Below, piece after piece: positions 24,881 to 32,979 of a stretch of 64,000 nt of DNA. Under the pieces are notes generated by a model that was not told where the DNA came from, ran no database searches, and was given only the letters and a program-made list of their open reading frames with translations. A program made the position numbers and the translations under genes. Source of the DNA: Spyradosoma sp004558035 (lineage in GTDB: Bacteria > Verrucomicrobiota > Verrucomicrobiia > Opitutales > UBA953); assembly GCF_050314555.1 (NCBI RefSeq), contig NZ_JBNPNH010000003.1, forward strand, positions 186,001-250,000, read 5' to 3'. Within the stretch, counting starts at the first letter, position 1. Each line of letters opens with the position of its first letter.

Positions 24881-27437
24881 CGGCGGGAACGCTCCAATCG
24901 CCCCAAAGCCGCGCGACGGCGGATTTTTCGACCCAGCCTTCGGCGTTCCCGCCGAAACGGATCAGACATTGCCCCGAACGCTCGCCCGCGACGCGCACGG
25001 GCGTTCCCGCGGCGAGCGTCGCGACGGCGCGCGCGGACGCGTCGTCGAGCACCGGCAGGTCGCGGACGACGAGCCCGTCGGCGAGCACGACCGCCGCGTC
25101 CGCGTCCCTGAGCGCCGCGCGCTGTATCCAGAAATTGAATGCGCCGAAGGCGAGCAGCGCCGCGCCGAGCGCGAGCACGGGAACGCGACGCCTCCGCAGA
25201 AACGCCGCGGCAAGCGCGCAGACGGAAAATCCGACGACGGCGAAGAGCGTCCACGCCGTCGGCGAAAACGAATCGCGCAGCGCCGCGAACGCGTCGAGCG
25301 GCGTCTTCACTTCGCCGAGCGACGGCAGCCCGAGCCTGAAGCGCGCCGCGTTCAGATTCACGACGACGTCCCCGCGACCGACGTCCAGCCGGCGCGCGCG
25401 CTCGAAGCAGACGAGCGCCGCGGCGTTCTTCCCCTGCGCGAAACACGCGTCGCCGAGGTCGAACCAGACGTCCGCGGCGAACGGCGCTTCGGCGGCGAGC
25501 GCGGCGAATCCGCGTTCCGCCTCGGCGAAATCGCCGCGCGCGTAGGCGTCTTCCGCCGCGGGAATCTTCGACGCGGTCTCGCTTTCCGCGCGCAGTTCGC
25601 CCGAAACCGCCGCCGTTCCCGCGAGCGCGGCGACGAGCGCGAACGCGCCCGAGCGCACCGCCCGCACGACGACCGCGCGGAATTTCTCGAAATGCGCGCA
25701 GCGCGCGTTCGGCAGATAGCCCGTCTTTTCCGCCTCGTCGAGCACTTCGGCGAGCTCGGCGTTCGCGCGGCGCACGTCCTCGCGGATCGCGTCCGCGCTC
25801 GCGGCGCCCTTCGCGTCGGCGAGCCAGTCGCTCACGTCCTCGCGCACGAGCGCGTCGAAATCTTCCGGCGTCGCGGCGGCGAGCTTCTTCAGCAGCGCGC
25901 CTTTGCGGGCGCGGGCGCGGCGGCGGCGTTCACGCGCGGGATCGGCGCGTTCCCGGCGCGCGCGGAACCGCGCGAGCGCGAAGGCGAGCGGCGCGACGAC
26001 GAACGGCAGCGCCCAGAGCGCGAGCGCGGCGCGCCCCGGCGGCGTCTTTCCGCACGCGAGCGTCTCCGGCGTCAGCGGGCGGATGTAGGCGACGGCGTCC
26101 GCGGCGGCGTTCACGCGCGTCTCCGCGTTTCCGGCGGCGGGAGGCGGCGGCGCGGCGAGCGTTCCCGAGACGGCGGGCGCCGCGAGCGCGCGGTTCTCCT
26201 CGACCGAAAAAGTCTTTTCCGCGGTCGTCAGCGCGTAGTCGCCCGTCGCGGGATTCAGCGTCGCGAAGCTCAGCGAGACCTTGCGCTCGCCGGGTTCGAG
26301 CGGAATCAACATCAGCCGCACGCGCGTCTCGCGCTCGGCGGCGTTCCCGTCGGCGGCGGGCGTCTCGGAAATCTCCGCCGGATACGTGCGGAAGCCGGGC
26401 ACGGACGGTTCCGGCGCGACGAGCCCCGACGCGTTCCCGCGGATCTTCAAATCCAGATAAAGCGGCTCGCCGCACTTGGCGGCGTCCGAGGAGAATTCCC
26501 AGCCCGGCGCGTTTTCGGAAACGATCCCCAGATCCGTCGCGCCCGCGGGAACGGGCGGGCGCGCGCGCACGACGACGCCCTTCAGCTCGCCCTTCAGCGG
26601 CACGGGAACGACGGCGCTCCCGCCGGGAAACGCCGCCGCGCGCATCTGCAGTCCGCCGAAAAACGGATCGCCGGCAAACGGGTCGCGCGCGCTCCCGTCG
26701 TCGAAAAAGCAGTCCGCCGACGCGGAAAACGCCGCCGTGAACGTGCCCGCCTTCATCGCGCGCAGGTCGAACGGGAAAATCGCCGCGTCGAAGCGCTCGC
26801 CGCGGAACGTCGCCGCGCTTTTCGCGTAGCCCTTTTCCGCCGCGACGAAGGCGTCCGCGCCGCCCGTGAGCGCGGGGCGCGACGTCAGCCGCGCGTCCAG
26901 CCCCGGCCGCGAGAGCACGCAGACGAGCGCCGGAATCTCCTCGCCCACGAAATACGATTCGCGCGCGCCGTCCTGCGCCTGGACGACGAGAAAGACAGCC
27001 TCCGAGAGCGGCATCTCCGAACCGTCCGCGCGCGTCAGCCCCGTCGAAAATCTGCCGACCGTGAATTTGAGCGGGCGCGTGAGGCGCTCGCCCTTCGAGG
27101 TCTCGACGCGGAACGCCGGGATTTCGATTTCGCCCGGCTTCGTGACCGTGAAGCCGAAGGTCTCCGCGCGCGTCGTCCTGCCGTTCACCCAGCTCGTCCG
27201 CGAGCCGCGCACGTTCGCGTGCCACGCGACGCCGTCCACCGCCGGGAACGCGGGAACGCCGCGCAGGGATTCGCCGTCGTCGCAATAGACGACGAAGCTC
27301 GCCATGCGGTTTTCCGTGACGACGTTCGGGGAAATTCCGACGCGCAGCGCTTCCGCCGCCGAAGCGGGAAGCGCCCCGCAGAACAAAAACAAAACGGCGA
27401 ACCCGAGCGCCGTTCCGAATCTTCTGAAAAGCCTCAT
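24864..27437 (-). CDS. BatD-BatE fusion (oxygen tolerance) protein
   Basis: An 857-residue envelope protein. The signal peptide is MRLFRRFGTALGFAVLFLFCGALPASA. The first part (about 28-500) is a BatD-type protein, with an N-terminal domain of the VTENRMASFVVYCDDGE kind and YFVGEEIPALVCVLSR. It is closed by a membrane helix (about 505-525) and a basic cytosolic region. The second part has another membrane segment, TPR repeats (about 665-715, VWFDLGDACFAQGKNAAALVCFERARRL), two further helices and an SH3-like end (AEGWVEKSAVARL), matching BatE. Bat proteins accompany MoxR ATPases and VWA proteins, but none is adjacent here. It is translationally coupled to uvrC. Confidence 0.75.
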   Translation of the reverse strand: MRLFRRFGTALGFAVLFLFCGALPASAAEALRVGISPNVVTENRMASFVVYCDDGESLRGVPAFPAVDGVAWHANVRGSRTSWVNGRTTRAETFGFTVTKPGEIEIPAFRVETSKGERLTRPLKFTVGRFSTGLTRADGSEMPLSEAVFLVVQAQDGARESYFVGEEIPALVCVLSRPGLDARLTSRPALTGGADAFVAAEKGYAKSAATFRGERFDAAIFPFDLRAMKAGTFTAAFSASADCFFDDGSARDPFAGDPFFGGLQMRAAAFPGGSAVVPVPLKGELKGVVVRARPPVPAGATDLGIVSENAPGWEFSSDAAKCGEPLYLDLKIRGNASGLVAPEPSVPGFRTYPAEISETPAADGNAAERETRVRLMLIPLEPGERKVSLSFATLNPATGDYALTTAEKTFSVEENRALAAPAVSGTLAAPPPPAAGNAETRVNAAADAVAYIRPLTPETLACGKTPPGRAALALWALPFVVAPLAFALARFRARRERADPARERRRRARARKGALLKKLAAATPEDFDALVREDVSDWLADAKGAASADAIREDVRRANAELAEVLDEAEKTGYLPNARCAHFEKFRAVVVRAVRSGAFALVAALAGTAAVSGELRAESETASKIPAAEDAYARGDFAEAERGFAALAAEAPFAADVWFDLGDACFAQGKNAAALVCFERARRLDVGRGDVVVNLNAARFRLGLPSLGEVKTPLDAFAALRDSFSPTAWTLFAVVGFSVCALAAAFLRRRRVPVLALGAALLAFGAFNFWIQRAALRDADAAVVLADGLVVRDLPVLDDASARAVATLAAGTPVRVAGERSGQCLIRFGGNAEGWVEKSAVARLWGDWSVPADVREK

Positions 27438-27575
27438 ATTCTGCCGTCAGTATGCAGCAAAACCCCGACGGCGGGAACGGAAAATTTTCGGGCTTCCGCT
27501 TTCGCGGGCTCCGCGCCCGCAGCCTTCCGCCTTTTTGTTTTTACAGGCGGGGCGGGCGCGGCTACATTTTTCCGC

Positions 27576-28190
27576 ATGTTCACAGGATTAGTGGAAACCA
27601 CGGGAACGGTCGTTTCGCTGACGCGGGCGGAAAACGGCGTCTGGCGGCTCGTCGTCGACGCGCCGCGCTTCGCGGGAACGCTCGCGCTCGGCGACAGCGT
27701 CGCGAACAACGGCTGCTGCCTCACCGTCGTCGAGACGGCGGGAACGCGGCTCGGCTTCGACCTGCTCGACGAGACGCTGCGGAAGACGTCGTTTTCGCTG
27801 CTCAAGCCCGGCCGCGCCGTGAATCTGGAGCGCAGCCTGAAGGCGGACGCGCGGCTCGGCGGCCACTTCGTTTCCGGACACGTGGACGCGACGGGCGAAA
27901 TCGTCTCGCTGGCGCGGGAAGGCGCGAATTTCCGTCTGCGCGTGCGCCCGCCGGCGCAATTCCGCAAGTACCTGGTCTACAAAGGCAGCATCGCCGTGGA
28001 CGGCATTTCGCTGACGGTCGCCGAGCTCGACGACGCGGCGGGAACGTTCGACGTGTGGCTGATTCCGCACACGATGGCGGAGACGAACCTGCGGGAACGC
28101 CGCGCGGGCGAGCCCGTGAATCTCGAATTCGACATTCTGGCGAAATACGTCGAGCGCATCGGCCTTTTCGCCGACGCGCCCCGCGGCTGA
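27576..28190 (+). CDS. ribE: riboflavin synthase alpha chain
   Basis: This enzyme dismutates two 6,7-dimethyl-8-ribityllumazine molecules to riboflavin. The 204-residue protein shows the duplicated lumazine-binding barrels: MFTGLVETTGTVVSL with NNGCCLTVVE in the first, and HFVSGHVDATGEIVSL with IAVDGISLTVAELD in the second. The start MFTGLVE is invariant in the family. No FMN riboswitch was seen in the 138 bases upstream. It is followed after 11 bases by aroK. Confidence 0.96.
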   Translation: MFTGLVETTGTVVSLTRAENGVWRLVVDAPRFAGTLALGDSVANNGCCLTVVETAGTRLGFDLLDETLRKTSFSLLKPGRAVNLERSLKADARLGGHFVSGHVDATGEIVSLAREGANFRLRVRPPAQFRKYLVYKGSIAVDGISLTVAELDDAAGTFDVWLIPHTMAETNLRERRAGEPVNLEFDILAKYVERIGLFADAPRG

Positions 28191-28201
28191 ATCTCACGCC
28201 G

Positions 28202-28768
28202 ATGCACGCGAGCCGAAACGCAGAGCTTTCCTCCGGGCCGAACCTGATTCTCACGGGATTCATGGGAACGGGGAAATCCACGCTCGGACGTGCGATCGCG
28301 CAGGCGTGGAAACGGCCTTTCCGCGACACGGACAAAATCATTCAGGAGCGCGAAGGACGGACGATTCCGGAAATCTTCGCGCAGGACGGCGAAGCGGCGT
28401 TCCGCGGGCTCGAAAAGCGCTGCGTCGAGGAATGGCTGCCCGAAAGCGGCGCCGTCATTTCGACGGGCGGCGGAATCGTGACGATTCCCGGGATCGCGGA
28501 ACGCCTGCGCGCGCGCGGCGTCGTCGTCGCGCTCTTCGCCTCTCCGGAGACTATTCTCGAACGCACGCGCGCGAACAAAAACCGCCCGCTCCTGCAGTGC
28601 GAAGACCCGCTCGCGCGCATCCGCGAACTGCTCGCCGCGCGGGAACGCGCCTACATGCGCTCCGGCGTGAACGTGCTCACCGACCGGCGCCCGCTCGAGG
28701 AGCTCGTCGCCATCGTCACGCGCGTCTATCGTGCCGCCCTCCGCGCGCGGGAACGCGAAACGCGCTGA
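28202..28768 (+). CDS. aroK: shikimate kinase
   Basis: AroK phosphorylates shikimate at the 3-hydroxyl. The 188-residue protein has Walker A GFMGTGKST (19-27), shikimate-binding FRDTDKII (Asp42, Asp44) and ISTGGGIV, and the lid region NKNRPLL. It is the second shikimate-pathway gene in this window (aroE at 11-12 kb). It sits 11 bases after ribE and 9 bases before a HIT gene, in a probable operon. Confidence 0.95.
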   Translation: MHASRNAELSSGPNLILTGFMGTGKSTLGRAIAQAWKRPFRDTDKIIQEREGRTIPEIFAQDGEAAFRGLEKRCVEEWLPESGAVISTGGGIVTIPGIAERLRARGVVVALFASPETILERTRANKNRPLLQCEDPLARIRELLAARERAYMRSGVNVLTDRRPLEELVAIVTRVYRAALRARERETR

Positions 28769-28777
28769 AGAATTTCC

Positions 28778-29119
28778 ATGAAGACGTTATTCCAAAAAAT
28801 CGCAGACCGGGAAATCCCCGTGAAATTCGTCTTTGAGGACGAACTCTGCTTCGCCATCGAGGACATCAACCCGCAGGCGCCCGTCCACGTGCTCGTGATT
28901 CCGAAGCGCGTCGTCGCGCGGCTCGGCGTCGCCGAAGAATCGGACGCCGCGCTGCTCGGGCACCTGCTCGTCGTCGCGGGAAAGATCGCGCGCGAGCGCG
29001 GGATCGACGCGACGGGCTTCCGCACGGTCGTCAACAGCGGACGCGACGCGGGCGAAACCGTGCCGCACCTGCACGTGCACCTGCTCGGCGGGCGCGCCCT
29101 CGGCTGGCCTCCGGGCTGA
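28778..29119 (+). CDS. HIT-family (HINT-like) hydrolase
   Basis: A 113-residue histidine-triad protein. The triad H-L-H-V-H-L-L is at residues 97-103 (His97, His99, His101), after NSGRDAGETVPHLH, as in HINT/PKCI nucleoside phosphoramidases. EDINPQAPVHVLVIPKR is the family's N-terminal signature. It probably hydrolyses purine nucleoside phosphoramidates. It is the last gene of the ribE-aroK group. Confidence 0.9.
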   Translation: MKTLFQKIADREIPVKFVFEDELCFAIEDINPQAPVHVLVIPKRVVARLGVAEESDAALLGHLLVVAGKIARERGIDATGFRTVVNSGRDAGETVPHLHVHLLGGRALGWPPG

Positions 29120-29141
29120 AGAAGCGCGGCGAAAATCGCCG

Positions 29142-29169
29142 TTGACTTTCTCCCGAAAAATGTTGTGAT
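29142..29169 (+). promoter_or_regulatory. candidate promoter of rpsT
   Basis: TTGACT (29142-29147) and TGTGAT (29164-29169) are separated by 16 bases, about 40 bases before the rpsT ATG in an AT-rich stretch. Confidence 0.35.
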
Positions 29170-29209
29170 GTTTCAACTTTCCAAATTTTTCAATTTATCA
29201 CAGACCGAA

Positions 29210-29482
29210 ATGGCCAACATCAAGTCAGCACAAAAGAACATTCGTAAATCCGCGACCAATGCGAAGCGCAACCGCTCCGTGAAGAGCCGCATCAAGTCCA
29301 CGGCGAAAACCGCGAAGCAAGCCATCGCTTCGGGCGACGCGGAAGCCATTAAGGCGGTCGCGCCGCTCTGCGCCTCCGTCTTCGACAAGGCGACGAAGTC
29401 GGGCGTCATCCACCCGAACAAGGCCGCCCGTATGAAGTCCCGCCTCGCGAAGGCCGCGAACAAGGCAAAGGCCGCCGCGTAA
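29210..29482 (+). CDS. rpsT: 30S ribosomal protein S20
   Basis: A 90-residue basic protein (MANIKSAQKNIRKSATNAKRN...) of normal S20 length that binds the 5' domain of 16S rRNA. The start is MANIKSA; an upstream in-frame ATG at 29165 adds 15 residues without homology. It has no Shine-Dalgarno sequence, unlike many genes in the main ribosomal block. It is followed by a strong terminator at 29509. Confidence 0.97.
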   Translation: MANIKSAQKNIRKSATNAKRNRSVKSRIKSTAKTAKQAIASGDAEAIKAVAPLCASVFDKATKSGVIHPNKAARMKSRLAKAANKAKAAA

Positions 29483-29508
29483 GCTTCGCAGCATTTTCCG
29501 CTTTTCCG

Positions 29509-29547
29509 CGTTCCCGCGCCGCTCGTCCGTCGCGGGAACGTTTTTTT
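29509..29547 (+). terminator. rpsT terminator built from two inverted GGGAACG motifs
   Basis: CGTTCCCGCG (29509-29518) and CGCGGGAACG (29531-29540) pair perfectly around a 12-base loop and are followed by seven T. The stem is exactly one copy of the window's iterated motif and its complement, 26 bases after the rpsT stop. Confidence 0.92.
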
Positions 29548-29566
29548 GAATCGCGCAGTTTCTGCC

Positions 29567-30376
29567 GTGCTCTCTTTTCCGCCGAACACGCTCCGCGCCG
29601 AAGCGACGCTGCTCCCCGTGATCTTCCGCGGGCGGGGCGTCGTCGCGCTCGCCAAGCCCGCCGGAGTTCCCGCGGACGAACATCCGTGGAACGCGGCGGG
29701 AACGCCGACGCTCTGCGGCGAACTGCGGAAACGCCTCGCGCTGAAGATCGCCTCGGCGGAAGCGCTCGGGCTGACGCGCCCCGCGGCGGTCGCGGCGCCG
29801 GACGCGGACTGCTCCGGCGCGACGCTGCTCGCCGACCGCGACGGCGGCGCGCTCGAATTCTGGCGCAACGCGCTCGGCTCGGAACGGCTGGCGTTCCGCT
29901 TCCTGCTGCTTTCCCGCGCGGCGCCGGGAACGCCCGACGCGTTCACGTGCGCGCTGCCCGTCGCGGCGCATTTTTCCGAAGCGCGCGCGCTCGTCTCGCA
30001 CACGACGGGGAAAAAATCCGCGACGCGCTTCGAGCGGCTCGAAAAACTCGGCGCGTGGGAGCTTTGGCGCGCGGAAACGACTCTCCCGCGGCCGCACCAG
30101 ATCCGGCTTCACGCGGCGGAGAGCGGGATTCCCGCCGTCGGCGACGCGCTTTACGGCGGCGCGCCCGCGGTTCTCGTCTCGGAACTGCGTCCGAAGAAGC
30201 GTCTCAACAAGGGCGACGACAAGGCGTTTTACGCGGCGCCCTGCGTGCATCTGGCGGAAATCGCGCCGTGCGGCGAGCTCGGCGTTCCCGCGTTCGACGG
30301 CGTCGTCGCGCCGCCGCCGAACGGCTTCGAAACGCTCTTGAAAAAACTCCGCGCGCGGTTTCAATGCGCGTCATGA
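29567..30376 (+). CDS. RluA-family pseudouridine synthase, divergent
   Basis: A 269-residue RluA/RsuA-type protein. VALAKPAGVPADEHPWN near the N-terminus is the KPxGxxxH entry motif. PDADCSGATLLA takes the place of the usual HRLDRDTSGLLLLA, so the catalytic Asp seems kept while the surrounding HRL and R are lost. LPRPHQIRLHAAESGIPAVGDALYGG is the conserved RPHQIRxH...GDxxYG motif. RNA target unknown. No ATG is available: GTG 29567 is the likely start, because the TTG at 29546 lies inside the terminator. Its stop overlaps the next start (ATGA). Confidence 0.85.
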   Translation: MLSFPPNTLRAEATLLPVIFRGRGVVALAKPAGVPADEHPWNAAGTPTLCGELRKRLALKIASAEALGLTRPAAVAAPDADCSGATLLADRDGGALEFWRNALGSERLAFRFLLLSRAAPGTPDAFTCALPVAAHFSEARALVSHTTGKKSATRFERLEKLGAWELWRAETTLPRPHQIRLHAAESGIPAVGDALYGGAPAVLVSELRPKKRLNKGDDKAFYAAPCVHLAEIAPCGELGVPAFDGVVAPPPNGFETLLKKLRARFQCAS

Positions 30377-31284
30377 AAACGAACCTGCTCGCGCCGCTGC
30401 TCTGCTTCGCCGCCGCTCTCGCCGCCTTCGCGGGAACGCCCGCCGACGCCGCCGCGCGCCCGGAAAAACGCCGCGTCGTCGCGACCTTCACCGTTCCCGC
30501 CGACTGGGCGCGCAACGTCGCCGGAGCGGGCGCGGACGTCGTTTCGCTCGTCCCTCCCGACGCCGACAATCACGCCTATTCGCCCTCGCCGGGCGACCTG
30601 AAGAAAATCCGCGAGGCGGACGTCGTCTTTGCGATTTCGCCGCATTTCGAGACCTGGTTCGGCGCGCTCGTCCGCGAAGAACTCCGAAAGAATCCTGAGA
30701 AATTCGTCTTCCTCGGCGAGCCTTTCGTCGCGGAAACGCACGCGGCGCACGCGCACGAAAACGCGCCCTGCGCGCACGGCGCCGAAGACCCGCATTTCTG
30801 GACGGATCCCGCGCTCGTCGCCGGGCACTGCGTGCCGCTCATCGAAAAAGCGCTCGGCGCGGACGGAAGCCGCTACCGCCGCGAGCTCGAAGCCTTCGTG
30901 CGCGAGGCGCGGGAAAAGCTCGCGAAAATCCCGCGGGAACGCCGCCGCTGCGTCACCTACCACAACAATTTTTCGCATTTCGCGGCGCGTTTCGGTTTCG
31001 AGATCGCGGGAACGATTCTCGACTCCGCGACGACGGAGGCGGCGGATCCGTCCGCGAAAAGGCTGGCGCGGCTCGCGGAAAAAATCCGGCGGGAACGCAT
31101 TCCCGTCTTCGCGGACGCGACGGCGTCGCCGCGCCTGCCGCGCGTGCTGGCGCAAAACGCGGGCGTTCCCGCGCCGCGGACGCTGCGTGTGGACGCGCTC
31201 GGCGCGCCCGACTCTCCCGCCGGCGACTATCTGGGCATGATGCGCGAAAACGTCGCCGCCCTCCTCGCCGCCTGCGCGGAATAG
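30373..31284 (+). CDS. periplasmic zinc/manganese-binding protein (ZnuA-like)
   Basis: A 303-residue cluster A-I solute-binding protein with signal peptide MKTNLLAPLLCFAAALAAFAGTPADA. Metal-ligand positions are in DNHAYSPSPGDL, EDPHFWTDPAL, YHNNFSHFAARFGFEIAG and FADATASPR. A short His-rich loop (THAAHAHENAPCAHG) lies where ZnuA proteins have theirs, favouring zinc. The permease and ATPase genes are not in the neighbourhood. Its ATG overlaps the pseudouridine synthase stop, so the two are translationally coupled. An ATG at 30364 is an alternative start. Confidence 0.85.
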   Translation: MKTNLLAPLLCFAAALAAFAGTPADAAARPEKRRVVATFTVPADWARNVAGAGADVVSLVPPDADNHAYSPSPGDLKKIREADVVFAISPHFETWFGALVREELRKNPEKFVFLGEPFVAETHAAHAHENAPCAHGAEDPHFWTDPALVAGHCVPLIEKALGADGSRYRRELEAFVREAREKLAKIPRERRRCVTYHNNFSHFAARFGFEIAGTILDSATTEAADPSAKRLARLAEKIRRERIPVFADATASPRLPRVLAQNAGVPAPRTLRVDALGAPDSPAGDYLGMMRENVAALLAACAE

Positions 31285-31306
31285 CGCGCGAAAATCAGCG
31301 GCGCTC

Positions 31307-31771
31307 TCATCGTCCGCGCGTGATCTGGCGGAGCGCCTCGTAGGTCGCGATGCCCGCCGCGGTGGAAAGATTCAGCGAGCGGAGCGTTTCCGCGGGCTGG
31401 GGAATCTTGATTTCGAAATCCTCGCCGACGAACGCGTGCAGCCACGCGGGAGCGCCGTGCCCTTCGTTGCCGAAGACGAGCCCGTCGCCGTCGCGGAACT
31501 CCGCGTCCCAAAGCCCCTTCTTTGCCTTCGTCGTGAGCAGCCACAGGCGCGTCGGCCGCTCCGGGAACGCCAGGAACGCGTCCCAGTTTTCGTGGTGCAC
31601 GACGTCGAGCGACTTCCAGTAGTCCATTCCCGAGCGGCGCAGGTGCGCGTCGGTGATCGTGAATCCGAGCGGATGGATCAGGTGCAGGCGGGAACGCGTG
31701 ATCGCGCACATGCGGCCGATGTTGCCGGTGTTCTGGGGAATTTCGGGATTGAAGAGGACGACGTGAAGCAT
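31307..31771 (-). CDS. trmL: tRNA (cytidine/uridine-34 2'-O)-methyltransferase
   Basis: A 154-residue SPOUT methyltransferase modifying the wobble base of tRNA-Leu. Typical features are FNPEIPQNTGNIGRMCA at the N-terminus, LVFGNEGHG (about 95) and IPQPAETLRSLNLSTAAGIATYEALRQ, which forms the knotted SAM site. The length is typical. The AAGCTTAAA repeat region begins directly upstream of the start, so any promoter of its own would lie in the repeats; otherwise it is read from upstream. Confidence 0.93.
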   Translation of the reverse strand: MLHVVLFNPEIPQNTGNIGRMCAITRSRLHLIHPLGFTITDAHLRRSGMDYWKSLDVVHHENWDAFLAFPERPTRLWLLTTKAKKGLWDAEFRDGDGLVFGNEGHGAPAWLHAFVGEDFEIKIPQPAETLRSLNLSTAAGIATYEALRQITRGR

Positions 31772-31773
31772 CG

Positions 31774-31817
31774 GAAAAAAAGCTTAAGAGTTGAAAAGCT
31801 TAAAAGCTTAAAGTTGA
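31774..31817. repeat. left inverted-repeat cluster of the four-helix-bundle locus
   Basis: A-rich array with AAGCTTAAGAGTTGAA followed by AAGCTTAAAAGCTTAAAG. TTAAGAGTTGAA (31784-31795) is the exact inverse of 32245-32256, and AGCTTAAGAG (31781-31790) the exact inverse of 32291-32300. Confidence 0.65.
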
Positions 31818-31836
31818 AGGATTCGACGGACGAAAT

Positions 31837-32208
31837 TCAGGAGCGGGTTTCAAAACTTTTTCTGAGCGCATTGAGCATCAGCCCAATTTCGCGGATGCGC
31901 TCTCGACACTCCGAAAAATTTTCTTCGGAAACGAATCCCGTATCCGCGCCGAGCTGCATCTGGCAGCAGACTTCGAGTAATGAGCCATAAGCGATTTCAA
32001 GAAAACGTATCTGGTCTTTAATCGATCTCCGGCCAGTTCCCTCCGCAATGTTCGAAGCGACCGAAACGACCGCGCGGCGGAGCTGAAGCGCCAACCCGTA
32101 ACGTTCTTCCGCCGGGAACGTCCGCGTCACGTCGTATATCTTCTTGGACAGTTCCCGCGCCTTTTGCCAAACAGCCAGCCGTTCAAAATTAAATCGAAAA
32201 TCTTCCAT
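31837..32208 (-). CDS. four-helix-bundle protein of the 23S rRNA IVP family
   Basis: A 123-residue protein with the family pattern: an N-terminal FERLAVWQKARELSKKIYDVTRTFP, then ERYGLALQLRRAVVSVASNIAEGTGRRS, then FLEIAYGSLLEVCCQMQLG. Its best known relatives are encoded in intervening sequences of 23S rRNA and in diversity-generating retroelements (Avd). Standalone copies are common and of unknown role. It lies on the minus strand between trmL and the HAD gene, with repeat arrays 20 bases beyond its stop and 33 bases before its start. Confidence 0.88.
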   Translation of the reverse strand: MEDFRFNFERLAVWQKARELSKKIYDVTRTFPAEERYGLALQLRRAVVSVASNIAEGTGRRSIKDQIRFLEIAYGSLLEVCCQMQLGADTGFVSEENFSECRERIREIGLMLNALRKSFETRS

Positions 32209-32240
32209 GCTCTTTCTCTCCTCGGCTTTCAGACGTCCGC

Positions 32241-32319
32241 ACTCTTCAACTCTTAAATTTTTTCACCTTTTAAGCTATTAACCTTTTAAGCTCTTAAGCT
32301 TTTAAACTCCTCAACTCTC
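32241..32319. repeat. right inverted-repeat cluster of the four-helix-bundle locus
   Basis: TTCAACTCTTAA, then three TTTTAAGCT-type units, then CTCTTAAGCTTTTAAACTCC and TCAACTCTCC. Its units are inverted relative to those at 31774-31817. Confidence 0.65.
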
Positions 32320-32323
32320 CCCG

Positions 32324-32908
32324 TCAGCGCGGGAAAACCATCAGGCACGCCATGCCCGCGGCTTCGGCGGCGTCGAAGCCCTTCGGGCTGTCCTCGACGA
32401 CGAGACAGTCCCGCGCGGGAACGCCGAGCCGCTCCGCCGCGAGCAGAAAAAGGTCCGGCGCGGGCTTGCAGTTCGCCACGTCCTCCGAGGTGACGACGAC
32501 GGGAAAAATATCCGCGACGCCTATGACGTCGAGAATCTGATGCACCTCCTTGCGGAAGCCGCCCGAGGCGACGGCGAGCTTCGCGCCCGCCGCGGCGAGC
32601 CGCCGCGCGTAGTCGCAGACTTCGGGAATCGGCGTCACGTCGCGGATGTGCTCGGCGAGATAGGCGTGGTAGTCCGGCAGCAGGCGCTCGATGCTGATCC
32701 TGAAGCCGTAGCGCGCTTCGAGAATCGCGATCGTGTCCGCCGTGTTCATGCCGCCGAGCGTGCAGAAGAAATCCCACGGGAACGCCCACTCGAATCCGAC
32801 CTGCCGCCGCACGGCGTTTTCCCAGGCGCCGTGGTGCAGACGCATGGACGCGGCGAGCGTGCCGTCGCAGTCGAAGATGTAGGCGGAAAAAGGATGTGTT
32901 GCCGTCAT
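32324..32908 (-). CDS. HAD-superfamily phosphatase (beta-phosphoglucomutase-like)
   Basis: A 194-residue HAD subfamily IA hydrolase. Motif I is FDCDGTL (nucleophile Asp13, acid Asp15), motif II is VASGG, motif III is CKPAPDLFLLAAERLGV with its Lys, and motif IV is VVEDSPKGFDAA. The small cap starting at about residue 20 resembles that of fructose-1-phosphatase YqaB and beta-phosphoglucomutases. The substrate, probably a sugar phosphate, is not determined. Confidence 0.88.
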   Translation of the reverse strand: MTATHPFSAYIFDCDGTLAASMRLHHGAWENAVRRQVGFEWAFPWDFFCTLGGMNTADTIAILEARYGFRISIERLLPDYHAYLAEHIRDVTPIPEVCDYARRLAAAGAKLAVASGGFRKEVHQILDVIGVADIFPVVVTSEDVANCKPAPDLFLLAAERLGVPARDCLVVEDSPKGFDAAEAAGMACLMVFPR

Positions 32909-32946
32909 GATGGCGAGGATTGAAACACGCGTTCCGAAATCTTGGA

Positions 32947-32976
32947 AACAAAAAAGCGTTCCCGGCGGGAACGCTT
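32947..32976 (-). terminator. tRNA-Thr terminator formed by GGGAACG motifs
   Basis: AAGCGTTCCC (32954-32963) pairs with GGGAACGCTT (32967-32976). The minus-strand transcript then meets a T-run. It is directly behind the tRNA. Confidence 0.85.
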
Positions 32977-32979
32977 AAA

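Larger units (their letters stand above)
31774..32319. mobile_element. putative 23S-IVP-type element: four-helix-bundle gene between inverted repeats
   Basis: About 546 bases: a 123-residue four-helix-bundle gene with AT-rich inverted repeats at both ends, of the kind that flank intervening sequences in 23S rRNA of Leptospira and Coxiella. Here it lies between trmL and a HAD phosphatase gene rather than in an rRNA gene. No transposase and no clear target duplication are seen. Mobility is inference. Confidence 0.4.
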
